Assembly: GCA_900770195.1 (NCBI GenBank)
Contig: CAAGJI010000010.1
Location: 1 to 49,165 of the forward strand
Direction of reading: 5' to 3'
Source: Oscillospiraceae bacterium
GTDB taxonomy: Bacteria > Bacillota > Clostridia > Oscillospirales > Ruminococcaceae
Length of the DNA: 49,165 bases
The translations under genes were made by a program, and so were the position numbers. Below the pieces are notes generated by a model, which was not told where the DNA came from, made no database searches, and was given only the letters and a program-made list of their open reading frames with translations. Each line of letters opens with the position of its first letter. The stretch's first letter is position 1. Below, piece after piece: positions 41,173 to 49,083 of this stretch.

Positions 41173-42474
41173 ATGGCTTCTGCAAGGGCAATGGCGGTTT
41201 CAATGCTTTGTGAAACCTTTGAAAATAATGAATATACAAATATAGTTCTTGATAAAAAATTAAAAGAATCACAGCTTGAAAGCAAGGATAAAGCGTTTTT
41301 AACAATGCTTTATTACGGAGTTGTTGAAAGAAAAATTACGCTTGATTATATTATATCCTGTTTTGTAAAAAAGAAAATTGATGATATTGTAAGGCAGATT
41401 TTAAGATGCGGAATTTATCAGATAAAATATATGGATTCTGTTCCTGACAATGCTGCTGTTAATGAAAGTGTGAAACTTGCATCAAAATTTAAAAAGAAAA
41501 GTGCGGCAGGATTCATAAATGCAGTTTTAAGAAATTTTATAAGAAGCGGAAAAGAGATAAAATATCCCGAAAACAGGATAGAAATGCTTGAAGTAAAATA
41601 TTCTGTCCCTGAAAAATTTATAAAGCATCTTATAAATGATTATGGTGAAGAAAAAACTTGTGAATTCCTTGAAAGCACACTTGAAAAAAGCAGCATAATG
41701 ATAAGACAAAACATAAAAAAAGGCAGTTCAGCCGATTTTGAAAATATGTTTAAACAGGGTGAACTTGAAAAACATTCTCAAATAGACAATTGTTACTATT
41801 TAAAATGCGGCAACATTCAAAAACACCCTGCATTTAAAAAAGGATATTTTCACGTTCAGGACGCAGCTTCGCAGCTTTGCTGTATGGCACTTGACACAAA
41901 CAGCAATGATAAAATCGTTTATGATGTATGTTCTGCACCGGGTGGAAAAGCTTTTACACTTGCAGAAAATTTTGATGGAACGCTTTATGCGTGGGATTTG
42001 TATGAATCAAGGGTAAATTTAATTAAAGACGGTGCAAAAAGGCTTGGTCTTGAAAATATAAAAGCACAGGCAGGCGATTCATCTTCTTTGCCCGAAAATC
42101 TTCCTCTTGCAGATAAAATATTATGTGATGTTCCGTGTTCGGGATATGGAGTAATAGGTAAGAAACCTGAAATAAAATACCGTGATATTGACGAAAATAA
42201 GGGATTACCTGATATTCAGTATAAGATTTTGCAGGAAGCCGCACATCATCTTAAAAACGGCGGCGAGATAGTTTATTCAACCTGCACTCTTTCAAAAGCT
42301 GAAAATGAAAATAATGTTGAAAAATTTCTTGCTGAAAATAAGGATTTTAAAGCAGTAAATCCGCTTCCATTCTTTGAAAAAACAAAAGATATGAAGTATG
42401 TTACGCTTTTTCCTTCTATGTTTGGCAGTGATGGATTTTTCATAGCAAAACTTCAGAAAATAAAGGAAAAATAA
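41173..42474 (+). CDS. rsmB: 16S rRNA m5C967 methyltransferase RsmB
   Basis: The 433-residue protein has an N-terminal NusB-like RNA-binding domain (ARAMAVSMLCETFENNEY) and a Rossmann methyltransferase domain: SAM motif VCSAPGGKAF, DVPCSGYGVIG with catalytic Cys322, and YSTCTLSKAENE with the second cysteine. It methylates C967 of 16S rRNA. No clear ribosome site precedes the ATG, which starts 7 bp after the peptidase gene, so it may rely on coupling. Confidence 0.95.
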   Translation: MASARAMAVSMLCETFENNEYTNIVLDKKLKESQLESKDKAFLTMLYYGVVERKITLDYIISCFVKKKIDDIVRQILRCGIYQIKYMDSVPDNAAVNESVKLASKFKKKSAAGFINAVLRNFIRSGKEIKYPENRIEMLEVKYSVPEKFIKHLINDYGEEKTCEFLESTLEKSSIMIRQNIKKGSSADFENMFKQGELEKHSQIDNCYYLKCGNIQKHPAFKKGYFHVQDAASQLCCMALDTNSNDKIVYDVCSAPGGKAFTLAENFDGTLYAWDLYESRVNLIKDGAKRLGLENIKAQAGDSSSLPENLPLADKILCDVPCSGYGVIGKKPEIKYRDIDENKGLPDIQYKILQEAAHHLKNGGEIVYSTCTLSKAENENNVEKFLAENKDFKAVNPLPFFEKTKDMKYVTLFPSMFGSDGFFIAKLQKIKEK

Positions 42475-43535
42475 TGGAAAAAATCGATATATTATCACTT
42501 TCATATGATGAACTTCTTGAAGAAATTTTAAAACTCGGAGAGAAAAAATTTCGTGCAGGTCAGATATATTCATGGCTTCACGAAAAAAATGCAAAAAGTT
42601 TTGATGAAATAACCTGTTTGTCAAAAGATTTCAGAAATACACTTGCTGAAAGGTTTTATATACCATCTGTTGAAACAGTTCGTATATTAAAATCTAAAAT
42701 TGACAAAACACAGAAATTTTTGTATAAACTTGAAGACGGAAACTATGTTGAAACCGTTGCAATGAATTATCATCACGGTACTTCATTATGCATTTCAACA
42801 CAGGTTGGCTGTAAAATGGGGTGCAGATTTTGTGCATCGGCAATTGCAGGATTTGTAAGGGATTTAAAACCTTCTGAAATGCTTTTGCAGATATATGAAA
42901 GCGAAAGAAATATCGGTGAAAAAATAGACAGCATTGTTCTTATGGGAATAGGTGAACCGCTTGATAATTACGATAATGTTATGAAATTTTTTGATATATT
43001 ATCAAGTCCTGAAGGCAGAAATATGAGTTTGCGTCACGTTACAATGTCAACTTGCGGAATAGTTCCAAAAATAAATGAACTTGCGGAAAAGAAACTCGGA
43101 ATAACACTTTCGGTTTCACTTCACAGCAGCGACAACGAACACAGAGATGCAATAATGCCTGTAAATAAGGTTTATAACATAAATAAACTTATAAATGCCT
43201 GTCGTGATTATGTTAAAAAAACAGGCAGAAGAGTTACTTTTGAATATGCGGTTATAGAACACGTAAATTCATCTAAAGAAGATGCAAAAAAGCTTGCTGA
43301 ACTTCTTAAAGGAATGAATTGCCACGTTAATCTTATACCTGTAAATAAAGTTAAAGAAAGAAATTACTACACCGTTCACAGAACGGTTGAAACATTCAGA
43401 AAAAATCTTGAATATTTCGGGGTAAATGCAACTGTAAGGCGAACGCTTGGATCAGATATAGAAGCAGCTTGCGGACAGCTTCGCAGAGATGCAATTGAAA
43501 AACAGAAAGCAGAAAATATGAGTATATCAGAATAG
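42474..43535 (+). CDS. rlmN: 23S rRNA and tRNA adenine-C2 methyltransferase RlmN
   Basis: The 353-residue radical-SAM enzyme makes m2A2503 in 23S rRNA and m2A37 in tRNAs. The cluster cysteines are Cys113, Cys117 and Cys120 (GCKMGCRFC). The catalytic pair is represented by MSTCGIV and the C-terminal EAACGQL. Its ATG overlaps the rsmB stop (TAATG). No Cfr-specific context is seen. Confidence 0.95.
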   Translation: MEKIDILSLSYDELLEEILKLGEKKFRAGQIYSWLHEKNAKSFDEITCLSKDFRNTLAERFYIPSVETVRILKSKIDKTQKFLYKLEDGNYVETVAMNYHHGTSLCISTQVGCKMGCRFCASAIAGFVRDLKPSEMLLQIYESERNIGEKIDSIVLMGIGEPLDNYDNVMKFFDILSSPEGRNMSLRHVTMSTCGIVPKINELAEKKLGITLSVSLHSSDNEHRDAIMPVNKVYNINKLINACRDYVKKTGRRVTFEYAVIEHVNSSKEDAKKLAELLKGMNCHVNLIPVNKVKERNYYTVHRTVETFRKNLEYFGVNATVRRTLGSDIEAACGQLRRDAIEKQKAENMSISE

Positions 43536-43576
43536 AAAGATATGTGATATATCTGAAAAAAAGGAGGTACTGAAAA

Positions 43577-44308
43577 ATGGAATGTGCATTGGCTACGGAT
43601 ATAGGACTTTTAAGAGAAGAAAATCAGGATATTGTAAGAGCAGAAAAATTTGCGGATAATATTCTGACTGTTATATGTGATGGAATGGGCGGCGAAAGAT
43701 GCGGCCTTGAAGCAAGCGAAAAAACGACAGAAGTTTTATTTGATGAGTTTTGCAGAGGTTACAAAGATACGCTTGAAAAAAATGAGATAAAGGAACTGCT
43801 TATAAAATCGGTTTCAGCTGCAAATTCGGTTGTTTATTCGCTTTCAAAAATGAATTACAGAAGCTATGGAATGGGAACAACATGTGTTGCGGCATTTGTA
43901 ACAGAAAGCTGGGCATTAATTGCAAATGTTGGCGACAGCAGAGCGTATTATTTTGACAAAGGCGAGCTTTTTCTTTTGACAAATGACCACACGGTCGTTA
44001 ATGTTCTTTTGGAACAGGGAAAAATTTCAGAAAAAGAAGCAGAAAATCATCCTCAGAAACATATGCTTACAAGGGCAATAGGTGTTGAACGTACAGTTCA
44101 GACGGATTTTTTCAGTATTGACAGAACAAGAGAATCAAAGCTGCTGCTTTGTTCGGACGGTTTGTCGGGATATTGCAGCGGAAAAGAAATATGCGAGATT
44201 ATGAGCGAAGATATTTCAAATGAAGAAACAGTAAAAAAGCTTATGCATCTTGCACTTGATAAAGGCGGAAGAGATAATATATCGGTTTCGGTTGTTACAG
44301 AATATTAA
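43577..44308 (+). CDS. prpC: PP2C-type Ser/Thr protein phosphatase
   Basis: The 243-residue metal-dependent phosphatase opposes PrkC. Metal-binding motifs are TDIGLLREENQD, CDGMGGE (Asp35), GDSRAYYF and the C-terminal GGRDNISV. It starts after AAAGGAGG and lies 20 bp before the kinase gene, the standard pairing. Substrates would include the kinase and its targets in translation and wall synthesis. Confidence 0.95.
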   Translation: MECALATDIGLLREENQDIVRAEKFADNILTVICDGMGGERCGLEASEKTTEVLFDEFCRGYKDTLEKNEIKELLIKSVSAANSVVYSLSKMNYRSYGMGTTCVAAFVTESWALIANVGDSRAYYFDKGELFLLTNDHTVVNVLLEQGKISEKEAENHPQKHMLTRAIGVERTVQTDFFSIDRTRESKLLLCSDGLSGYCSGKEICEIMSEDISNEETVKKLMHLALDKGGRDNISVSVVTEY

Positions 44309-44328
44309 GAAAGGCAGACGAGAACTAT

Positions 44329-46485
44329 ATGGAAAGAAATATGAATGACAAGTATATCGGGAAACGTCTTGACGGAAGATATGAGATAATCAGCCATATA
44401 GGCGAAGGTGGAATGGCTGATGTATATAAGGCTGTTGATGTGCTTGATAACAAGACGGTGGCAGTCAAGATACTTAAAAAAGAGTTTGCTGAAAATGAAG
44501 AGTTTTTAAGAAGATTCAGAAATGAGTCAAAAGCAATAGCAGTTCTTTCGCACCCTAATATAGTTAAAATATATGACGTTGGATTCACGGAAAAACTTCA
44601 ATTTATTGTTATGGAATATATTGATGGTATAACACTTCGTGAATATATTGACAGTCAGAAAGTACTTACATGGAAAGATTCCGTTCATTTTATCGTTCAG
44701 ATATTAAGAGCATTACAGCACGCACATAACAGAGGAATAGTTCACAGAGATATAAAACCGCAAAATATAATGCTTTTTACAGACGGAACTATTAAGGTGA
44801 TGGATTTTGGTATTGCAAAATTTGCAAGAGACCAGAGTCAGACTGCAACTGATCAGGCAATAGGTACAGTTCATTATATAAGTCCTGAACAGGCAAGAGG
44901 CGATGTCACAGATGAAAAAAGCGACATTTATTCTGTTGGTGTTATGTTTTATGAAATGCTGACAGGTCAGAAGCCTTTTGATACGGATAATCCTGTTTCA
45001 ATCGCTGTTATGCATATGCAGGCACAGGCAAAACGTCCAAGAAGCATAAATCCTGATATTCCGCCTGCACTTGAAGAAATCATAATGCGTGCGATGGAAA
45101 AAGATGCGGAAAATCGATATCAGACAGCATCTGATATGATAAGGGATATAGAAAAATTTAAAGATAATCCAAATATAACATTTGGCTATTATTCGCAAGT
45201 GCAGCAGCATCAGGCACCTTCACATTACCAGAACCAGACAAGTACACCTTATCAGCAGCAATACGCAAGAAGCAGGACAGCTGTAAGGGAAAATCCTGAA
45301 AGAAGACCTCAGCGAAGGCAGGAAGCATATGTCGAAGAAAAAGCAGATGAACAGGAAGAAAGCGGAAAATCGCTTTTTGTTCCTATACTTATGGCAATTA
45401 CAATAGTAGTTGTTATTGTTGCAATTTTTTTTGTTGCAACGCTTTTTCAGAAAGTTTTAAGCGGAGACAGCCTTAGCGGACAGTTTGAAATGAAAAATCT
45501 TGTAGGTATGGATTATGATGAAGCTGTTAAGGCATATCCTGATTTAAAATTCAATATAGCTGAAACTGACTATACAAATTATGATGAAAACATAATTTAT
45601 GAACAGGATATTGAAAAAGGCGAAATGGTAAAATCGGGTGAAACTGTTAATGTTGGAGTAAGTCTTGGAATAAGCACAGTAAAAATACTTGATGTTACTG
45701 ACTGGGATTATAAAACGGCTAAAGAATCCCTTGAAACGCAGGGACTTAAAGTTGAAGTTCGATACTCAACAAGTAAAACAGTTGCAAAGGATAAAGTTAT
45801 TGAAAGTTCACCTGCGGCAGAAAGTGAAGTTGTGCTTAATTCAACTGTTGTAATTTATGTCAGCAAGGGAATGTCTAATGAACCGGTTAAAGTTACGAAT
45901 TTTGTAGGTATGACAATTGAAAAAGCCGAACAACAGGCAAGGTATCTTGGTCTTGAAGTTGAAAAAGAAGCGGTTGATTCAAGTGAAAAGGAAAATATAG
46001 TTGTTGACCAAAGCCTTGAAAAAGGAACAGAAGTTGAAGCAGGTACAACAATTACATTTAAATACAGCAGCGGAAAAACACCTGAAACAACTGAATCAAA
46101 GGGTTCTGTAACATTTAATATGCCTGTTCCTACAAATGCCTCAGGAAGATTTACGATTGATTTTACTATCGATGGTGTTACAGTTTCTTCAACTGATTTC
46201 AATGCTGCATCAGGAAGTGCATCAATCAAGAGTAATGTTCAGGGAAGCGGAACAAAAACAGTTGTTGTTATTTTGACAAATAATTCAAATTCTATGAATA
46301 AAACAATCGGAACATATACTTTTGATTTTTCAAATAACACATTTTCAACTGTAAGTGAAGATATTGAACAGGCGTTCTATGACGTTGACGGAATAAAAAC
46401 TGAAACGCAGGCACCGGCTGCGAATGAAAACGTACAAACCACAACAGAACAAAGTCAGGGAGATGAAAATGAACAGCAGCAGTAA
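44329..46485 (+). CDS. prkC: PASTA-domain Ser/Thr protein kinase
   Basis: The 718-residue membrane kinase senses peptidoglycan or lipid II fragments. Kinase domain 14-275: GEGGMADVY loop, Lys47 in AVKILKK, HRDIKPQN with Asp141, DFGIAK (159-164) and GTVHYISPEQA. A Gln-rich juxtamembrane part leads to one membrane helix (about 351-376). Three PASTA domains follow (about 386-585), then a beta-rich C-terminal region and a Gln/Glu-rich tail. The start is ATG 44329 or 44341. In Firmicutes, PASTA kinases influence growth, spore germination and wall homeostasis. Confidence 0.96.
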   Translation: MERNMNDKYIGKRLDGRYEIISHIGEGGMADVYKAVDVLDNKTVAVKILKKEFAENEEFLRRFRNESKAIAVLSHPNIVKIYDVGFTEKLQFIVMEYIDGITLREYIDSQKVLTWKDSVHFIVQILRALQHAHNRGIVHRDIKPQNIMLFTDGTIKVMDFGIAKFARDQSQTATDQAIGTVHYISPEQARGDVTDEKSDIYSVGVMFYEMLTGQKPFDTDNPVSIAVMHMQAQAKRPRSINPDIPPALEEIIMRAMEKDAENRYQTASDMIRDIEKFKDNPNITFGYYSQVQQHQAPSHYQNQTSTPYQQQYARSRTAVRENPERRPQRRQEAYVEEKADEQEESGKSLFVPILMAITIVVVIVAIFFVATLFQKVLSGDSLSGQFEMKNLVGMDYDEAVKAYPDLKFNIAETDYTNYDENIIYEQDIEKGEMVKSGETVNVGVSLGISTVKILDVTDWDYKTAKESLETQGLKVEVRYSTSKTVAKDKVIESSPAAESEVVLNSTVVIYVSKGMSNEPVKVTNFVGMTIEKAEQQARYLGLEVEKEAVDSSEKENIVVDQSLEKGTEVEAGTTITFKYSSGKTPETTESKGSVTFNMPVPTNASGRFTIDFTIDGVTVSSTDFNAASGSASIKSNVQGSGTKTVVVILTNNSNSMNKTIGTYTFDFSNNTFSTVSEDIEQAFYDVDGIKTETQAPAANENVQTTTEQSQGDENEQQQ

Positions 46486-47341
46486 TTTTCAAAGTGGAAA
46501 AATAATAAAACTTACAGGGGGACTCTACACAGTAGAGTCCCTTGAGGGTACATATGAATGCAGAGCAAGGGGAATATTCAGAAAAAAAGGAATATCGCCT
46601 GTAGTTGGGGATAATGTTGAATTTTCTGAAGGCATGATAGAAAAGATACAAGAAAGAAAAAATATACTTTTAAGACCGCCTGTTGCCAATCTTGACAGAA
46701 TATTTTTCGTTGTTTCAACAACGGAACCTGTTCCTAATTATTATGTACTTGACCAGCTTATTGCGGTTGCGGAATCGCAAAGTATAGAATCTGTCATAGT
46801 TGTCACAAAAAGTGACATTGACAAAAATGATGAATTAAAAAAGATTTATTCAAAAGCAGGACTTAAAGTTATAGAAACAGATTACAGCGATTCAAAAACA
46901 GTAGACAAAGTAAAAGAACTTATAAAGGGCAAATGCTGTGCATTTACGGGAAATTCGGGTGTGGGAAAATCTACGCTTATGAATGCGATTGACCCTGAAC
47001 TTAATATTCCTACAAATGCGATAAGCAAAAAACTCGGCAGGGGAAAACATACAACAAGACATACAGAATTATACCACATATGTGGTGGACTTGTTGCGGA
47101 TACTCCGGGATTTTCAGCTTTCGATATAGCGGAATACTGTCAGATAGAAAAAGAAGAACTTTCACATTGTTTCAGAGAATTCAGAAATCATATGGGAAAA
47201 TGCAGATTCAACAATTGCACACATACCTGTGAACCGGGGTGCAAAGTAATTGAAGCGGTAAAAAATGGCGAAATATCCGAAAGAAGACACGAAAATTACT
47301 GTATAATGTACAATGAAATAAAACAAAGAAAGGAATGGTAG
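46469..47341 (+). CDS. rsgA: Ribosome small subunit GTPase RsgA
   Basis: The start is the ATG at 46469, six bases after AGGGAG, giving 290 residues and a 17-bp overlap with prkC. An OB domain comes first, then a circularly permuted GTPase domain (G4 VTKSD before G1 GNSGVGKST at about 161, then G3 DTPGF) and a zinc finger (CRFNNCTHTCEPGC). RsgA matures the 30S subunit. In Bacillus it is a PrkC substrate and neighbour. Confidence 0.95.
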   Translation: MNSSSNFQSGKIIKLTGGLYTVESLEGTYECRARGIFRKKGISPVVGDNVEFSEGMIEKIQERKNILLRPPVANLDRIFFVVSTTEPVPNYYVLDQLIAVAESQSIESVIVVTKSDIDKNDELKKIYSKAGLKVIETDYSDSKTVDKVKELIKGKCCAFTGNSGVGKSTLMNAIDPELNIPTNAISKKLGRGKHTTRHTELYHICGGLVADTPGFSAFDIAEYCQIEKEELSHCFREFRNHMGKCRFNNCTHTCEPGCKVIEAVKNGEISERRHENYCIMYNEIKQRKEW

Positions 47342-47964
47342 ACCTGAAAGAAAAATGCTGTATAATATCGGGTTCGCCCTGTGCAGATTTTCCTGAAAAT
47401 TTTGATTTTGAAAACTGTTTTATTTACTGTGCAGATGGCGGATACAGATATGCGGAAAAATTCGGAATAAAACCTGATATTTTAATAGGGGATTTTGACA
47501 CCTGTCCTGAGGCTTTAGAATCAAGCAATGAAATAAAAAGATATAAACCCGAAAAAGATGAAACAGACACAATGCTGGCTGTTCTGGACGCTGAGAAGCG
47601 TGGATTTAAAGAAATAAATATCCTTGCGGCACTTGGAGGAAGATTTGACCATACTTTTGCAAATATTCAGACGCTTGCATATGTTTTTTCAAAAGGTATG
47701 ACAGGGTATATTCTGGATAAAAAAAATATTATAACTATGCAAAAGGCAGGCAGAGAAGAATATCCGAAAAAAGAGGGGTATTATTTTTCACTTTTTGCGT
47801 ATGAAAATGTGAAGAATTTGACTATAAAAGGAGCGGAATATAACGCAGAAAATATAGATTTAAAGCAGAATTTTCCTCTTGGAGTAAGCAATAAAATAAC
47901 AGATGAAAAATGCATAATTGAATTTAAATCAGGCATATTGCTTGTGATATTTTCAAAAGATTAA
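47335..47964 (+). CDS. thiN: Thiamine pyrophosphokinase
   Basis: The 209-residue enzyme converts thiamine to thiamine diphosphate. It has IYCADGGYRYAEKFG, LIGDFDTCPEAL, KDETDTMLAVLDA (metal and ATP site) and LGGRFDHTFANIQ. It overlaps rsgA by 7 bp with AAAGG just ahead of the ATG. In B. subtilis, rpe lies between rsgA and thiN; it is absent here. Confidence 0.93.
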   Translation: MVDLKEKCCIISGSPCADFPENFDFENCFIYCADGGYRYAEKFGIKPDILIGDFDTCPEALESSNEIKRYKPEKDETDTMLAVLDAEKRGFKEINILAALGGRFDHTFANIQTLAYVFSKGMTGYILDKKNIITMQKAGREEYPKKEGYYFSLFAYENVKNLTIKGAEYNAENIDLKQNFPLGVSNKITDEKCIIEFKSGILLVIFSKD

Positions 47965-47969
47965 GTAAC

Positions 47970-48017
47970 AAAATCACTTTCCTTGAATAGAATGAAACAA
48001 AGGAAGGTGATTTTTTT
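47970..48017 (+). promoter_or_regulatory. Terminator hairpin that contains the spoVM ribosome binding site
   Basis: A 15-bp stem (AAAATCACTTTCCTT at 47970-47984; AAGGAAGGTGATTTT at 48000-48014, one G-T wobble) with a 15-base loop is followed by a T run to 48017. It is a good terminator for the thiN transcript. The 3' arm is also the spoVM ribosome site (AGGAAGGTGA, 48001-48010), and the T run contains the first bases of the TTG start codon. Confidence 0.85.
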
Positions 48018-48096
48018 GAAAATAGTAATAGTAAAAAGTCCGAAAATAATGAGAGGTTTTTTCAGGTTAGTTTTTGGAATAAAAAAAGAAGATTAG
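48016..48096 (+). CDS. spoVM: Stage V sporulation protein M (26 residues)
   Basis: A TTG at 48016 follows AGGAAGGTGA by five bases and opens a 26-codon frame ending at TAG 48094-48096. The product starts MKIVIVKSPKIMRGFF and ends FGIKKED. It has the same length as B. subtilis SpoVM, with Met-Lys at the start, Pro9 and Lys10 conserved, Gly14 aligned, and the same basic/amphipathic pattern. It sits directly after thiN as in B. subtilis. SpoVM is an amphipathic helix that recognises the curved forespore membrane and anchors SpoIVA for coat and cortex assembly. Confidence 0.88.
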   Translation: MKIVIVKSPKIMRGFFRLVFGIKKED

Positions 48097-48159
48097 TAAT
48101 ATTTTCATAAAAATGACCTTGCCCGAATATACATAGTATAAAAAGGTGAGGTTGTTTTT

Positions 48160-48408
48160 ATGGAAGAATTTGAAGTTTTAAAAGAAGAATCAGCAAAAAA
48201 GAAGAGGGTAAGTTTTGGCGATATTTTCTGGTTTCAGATAATATTTGCTTTTGGTGCAGCATCGATATATTTTATAATAAAAATAGTTGATGAAAGTATG
48301 TGTCAGCAAATAACTGACGAAATAGGGAAATTATGTGACATTGAAAAAGCGGAAGCGTTATTTGAAATTTTTGTGGAAAGAGTAAATAAATGGCTTCATT
48401 TAGGGTAA
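48160..48408 (+). CDS. Small membrane protein ahead of spoIVFB, possible minimal SpoIVFA-like partner
   Basis: This 82-residue protein has a charged cytoplasmic N-terminus (LKEESAKKKRVSFGD), one membrane helix (about 22-43) and an external helical tail with two cysteines. RBS AAGGTGAGG. Its end overlaps the SpoIVFB-type protease start by 19 bp, the position of spoIVFA in Bacillus. It is far shorter than SpoIVFA (about 260 residues) and lacks a LytM-like domain. A role as protease partner is inferred from position only. Confidence 0.75.
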   Translation: MEEFEVLKEESAKKKRVSFGDIFWFQIIFAFGAASIYFIIKIVDESMCQQITDEIGKLCDIEKAEALFEIFVERVNKWLHLG

Positions 48409-48992
48409 AAAATATAGAAATATATCTGAGTGAACTGTTTTTATTTGCATTAATATTTCTTGAGAAATTGACAGAAGAAAAAGTGATTATATGCCTTTTT
48501 TTAACGTGTTTTATACACGAAATGGGGCATATTTTTGCTTTAAATGTGGCAAATGAAAAAATTTCAAAAATAAAATTTACAATCAGCGGAATAATAATTG
48601 TGCCTGAAAACCGGCTTAAAAAGTTTGGAACAGAAATTTTTATATTACTTTTCGGACCTTTTTTTAATATAATTTCGGGATTGGTAATTTTAAATTTCAA
48701 CAGAGAAGCAGGCTGTTTTTCTCTGATTACAGGGATTTTTCATTTGTTCCCCTTGCAAATACTTGATGGCGGAAGAATTTTGTTTAATATTTTTGCGATA
48801 AAATCAGGTTTGGAAAAGGCTGAAAAACAGGCAATTTTAGTAAATAATATATCAGTTTTGATTATTTTTACATTTCTGTTTGTTTTTCAGGTGAAAAATA
48901 TTGTTTTATATGTTATTCTTGCTTTAAATGTTAGAAAAAGCAGTTTATTTATAAGTAAAGTGGCAAAAACATGTCAGGATTTACAAAAATAA
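48390..48992 (+). CDS. spoIVFB: SpoIVFB-type M50 site-2 protease
   Basis: This 200-residue intramembrane metalloprotease has the zinc motif HEMGH at His43, Glu44 and His47, the same positions as in B. subtilis SpoIVFB. The second motif is PLQILDGGR with Asp126 as third ligand. About five or six hydrophobic segments are seen. SpoIVFB cleaves pro-sigma-K in the mother cell. The protein lacks the C-terminal CBS domain of the Bacillus enzyme. Other M50 proteases of similar size exist, but position next to spoVM supports the sporulation role. Confidence 0.85.
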   Translation: MASFRVKNIEIYLSELFLFALIFLEKLTEEKVIICLFLTCFIHEMGHIFALNVANEKISKIKFTISGIIIVPENRLKKFGTEIFILLFGPFFNIISGLVILNFNREAGCFSLITGIFHLFPLQILDGGRILFNIFAIKSGLEKAEKQAILVNNISVLIIFTFLFVFQVKNIVLYVILALNVRKSSLFISKVAKTCQDLQK

Positions 48993-49054
48993 AGTAAATA
49001 TAATGTAAAATAAAGCAAAAAAGTAACAAACTAAGATTTTTTTGAGAAAAACGC

Positions 49055-49083
49055 TTGACAAAAGGGAAGAGAAGTGATATAAT
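49055..49083 (+). promoter_or_regulatory. Sigma-A promoter near the right edge
   Basis: TTGACA (49055-49060) and TATAAT (49078-49083) are 17 bp apart with an extended -10 (TGA). Confidence 0.9.

Noticed and set aside
47932..47939. GGCATATT, resembling a sigma-E -35 before spoVM
   Set aside because: No sigma-E type -10 is found 13-15 bp downstream, and it lies within the thiN coding sequence.
48132..48140. CATAGTATA, a match to the sigma-E/sigma-K type -10 CATAnnnTA ahead of the small gene at 48160
   Set aside because: A start six or seven bases downstream would fall inside the ribosome site at 48145-48151, and no good -35 lies at the right distance.
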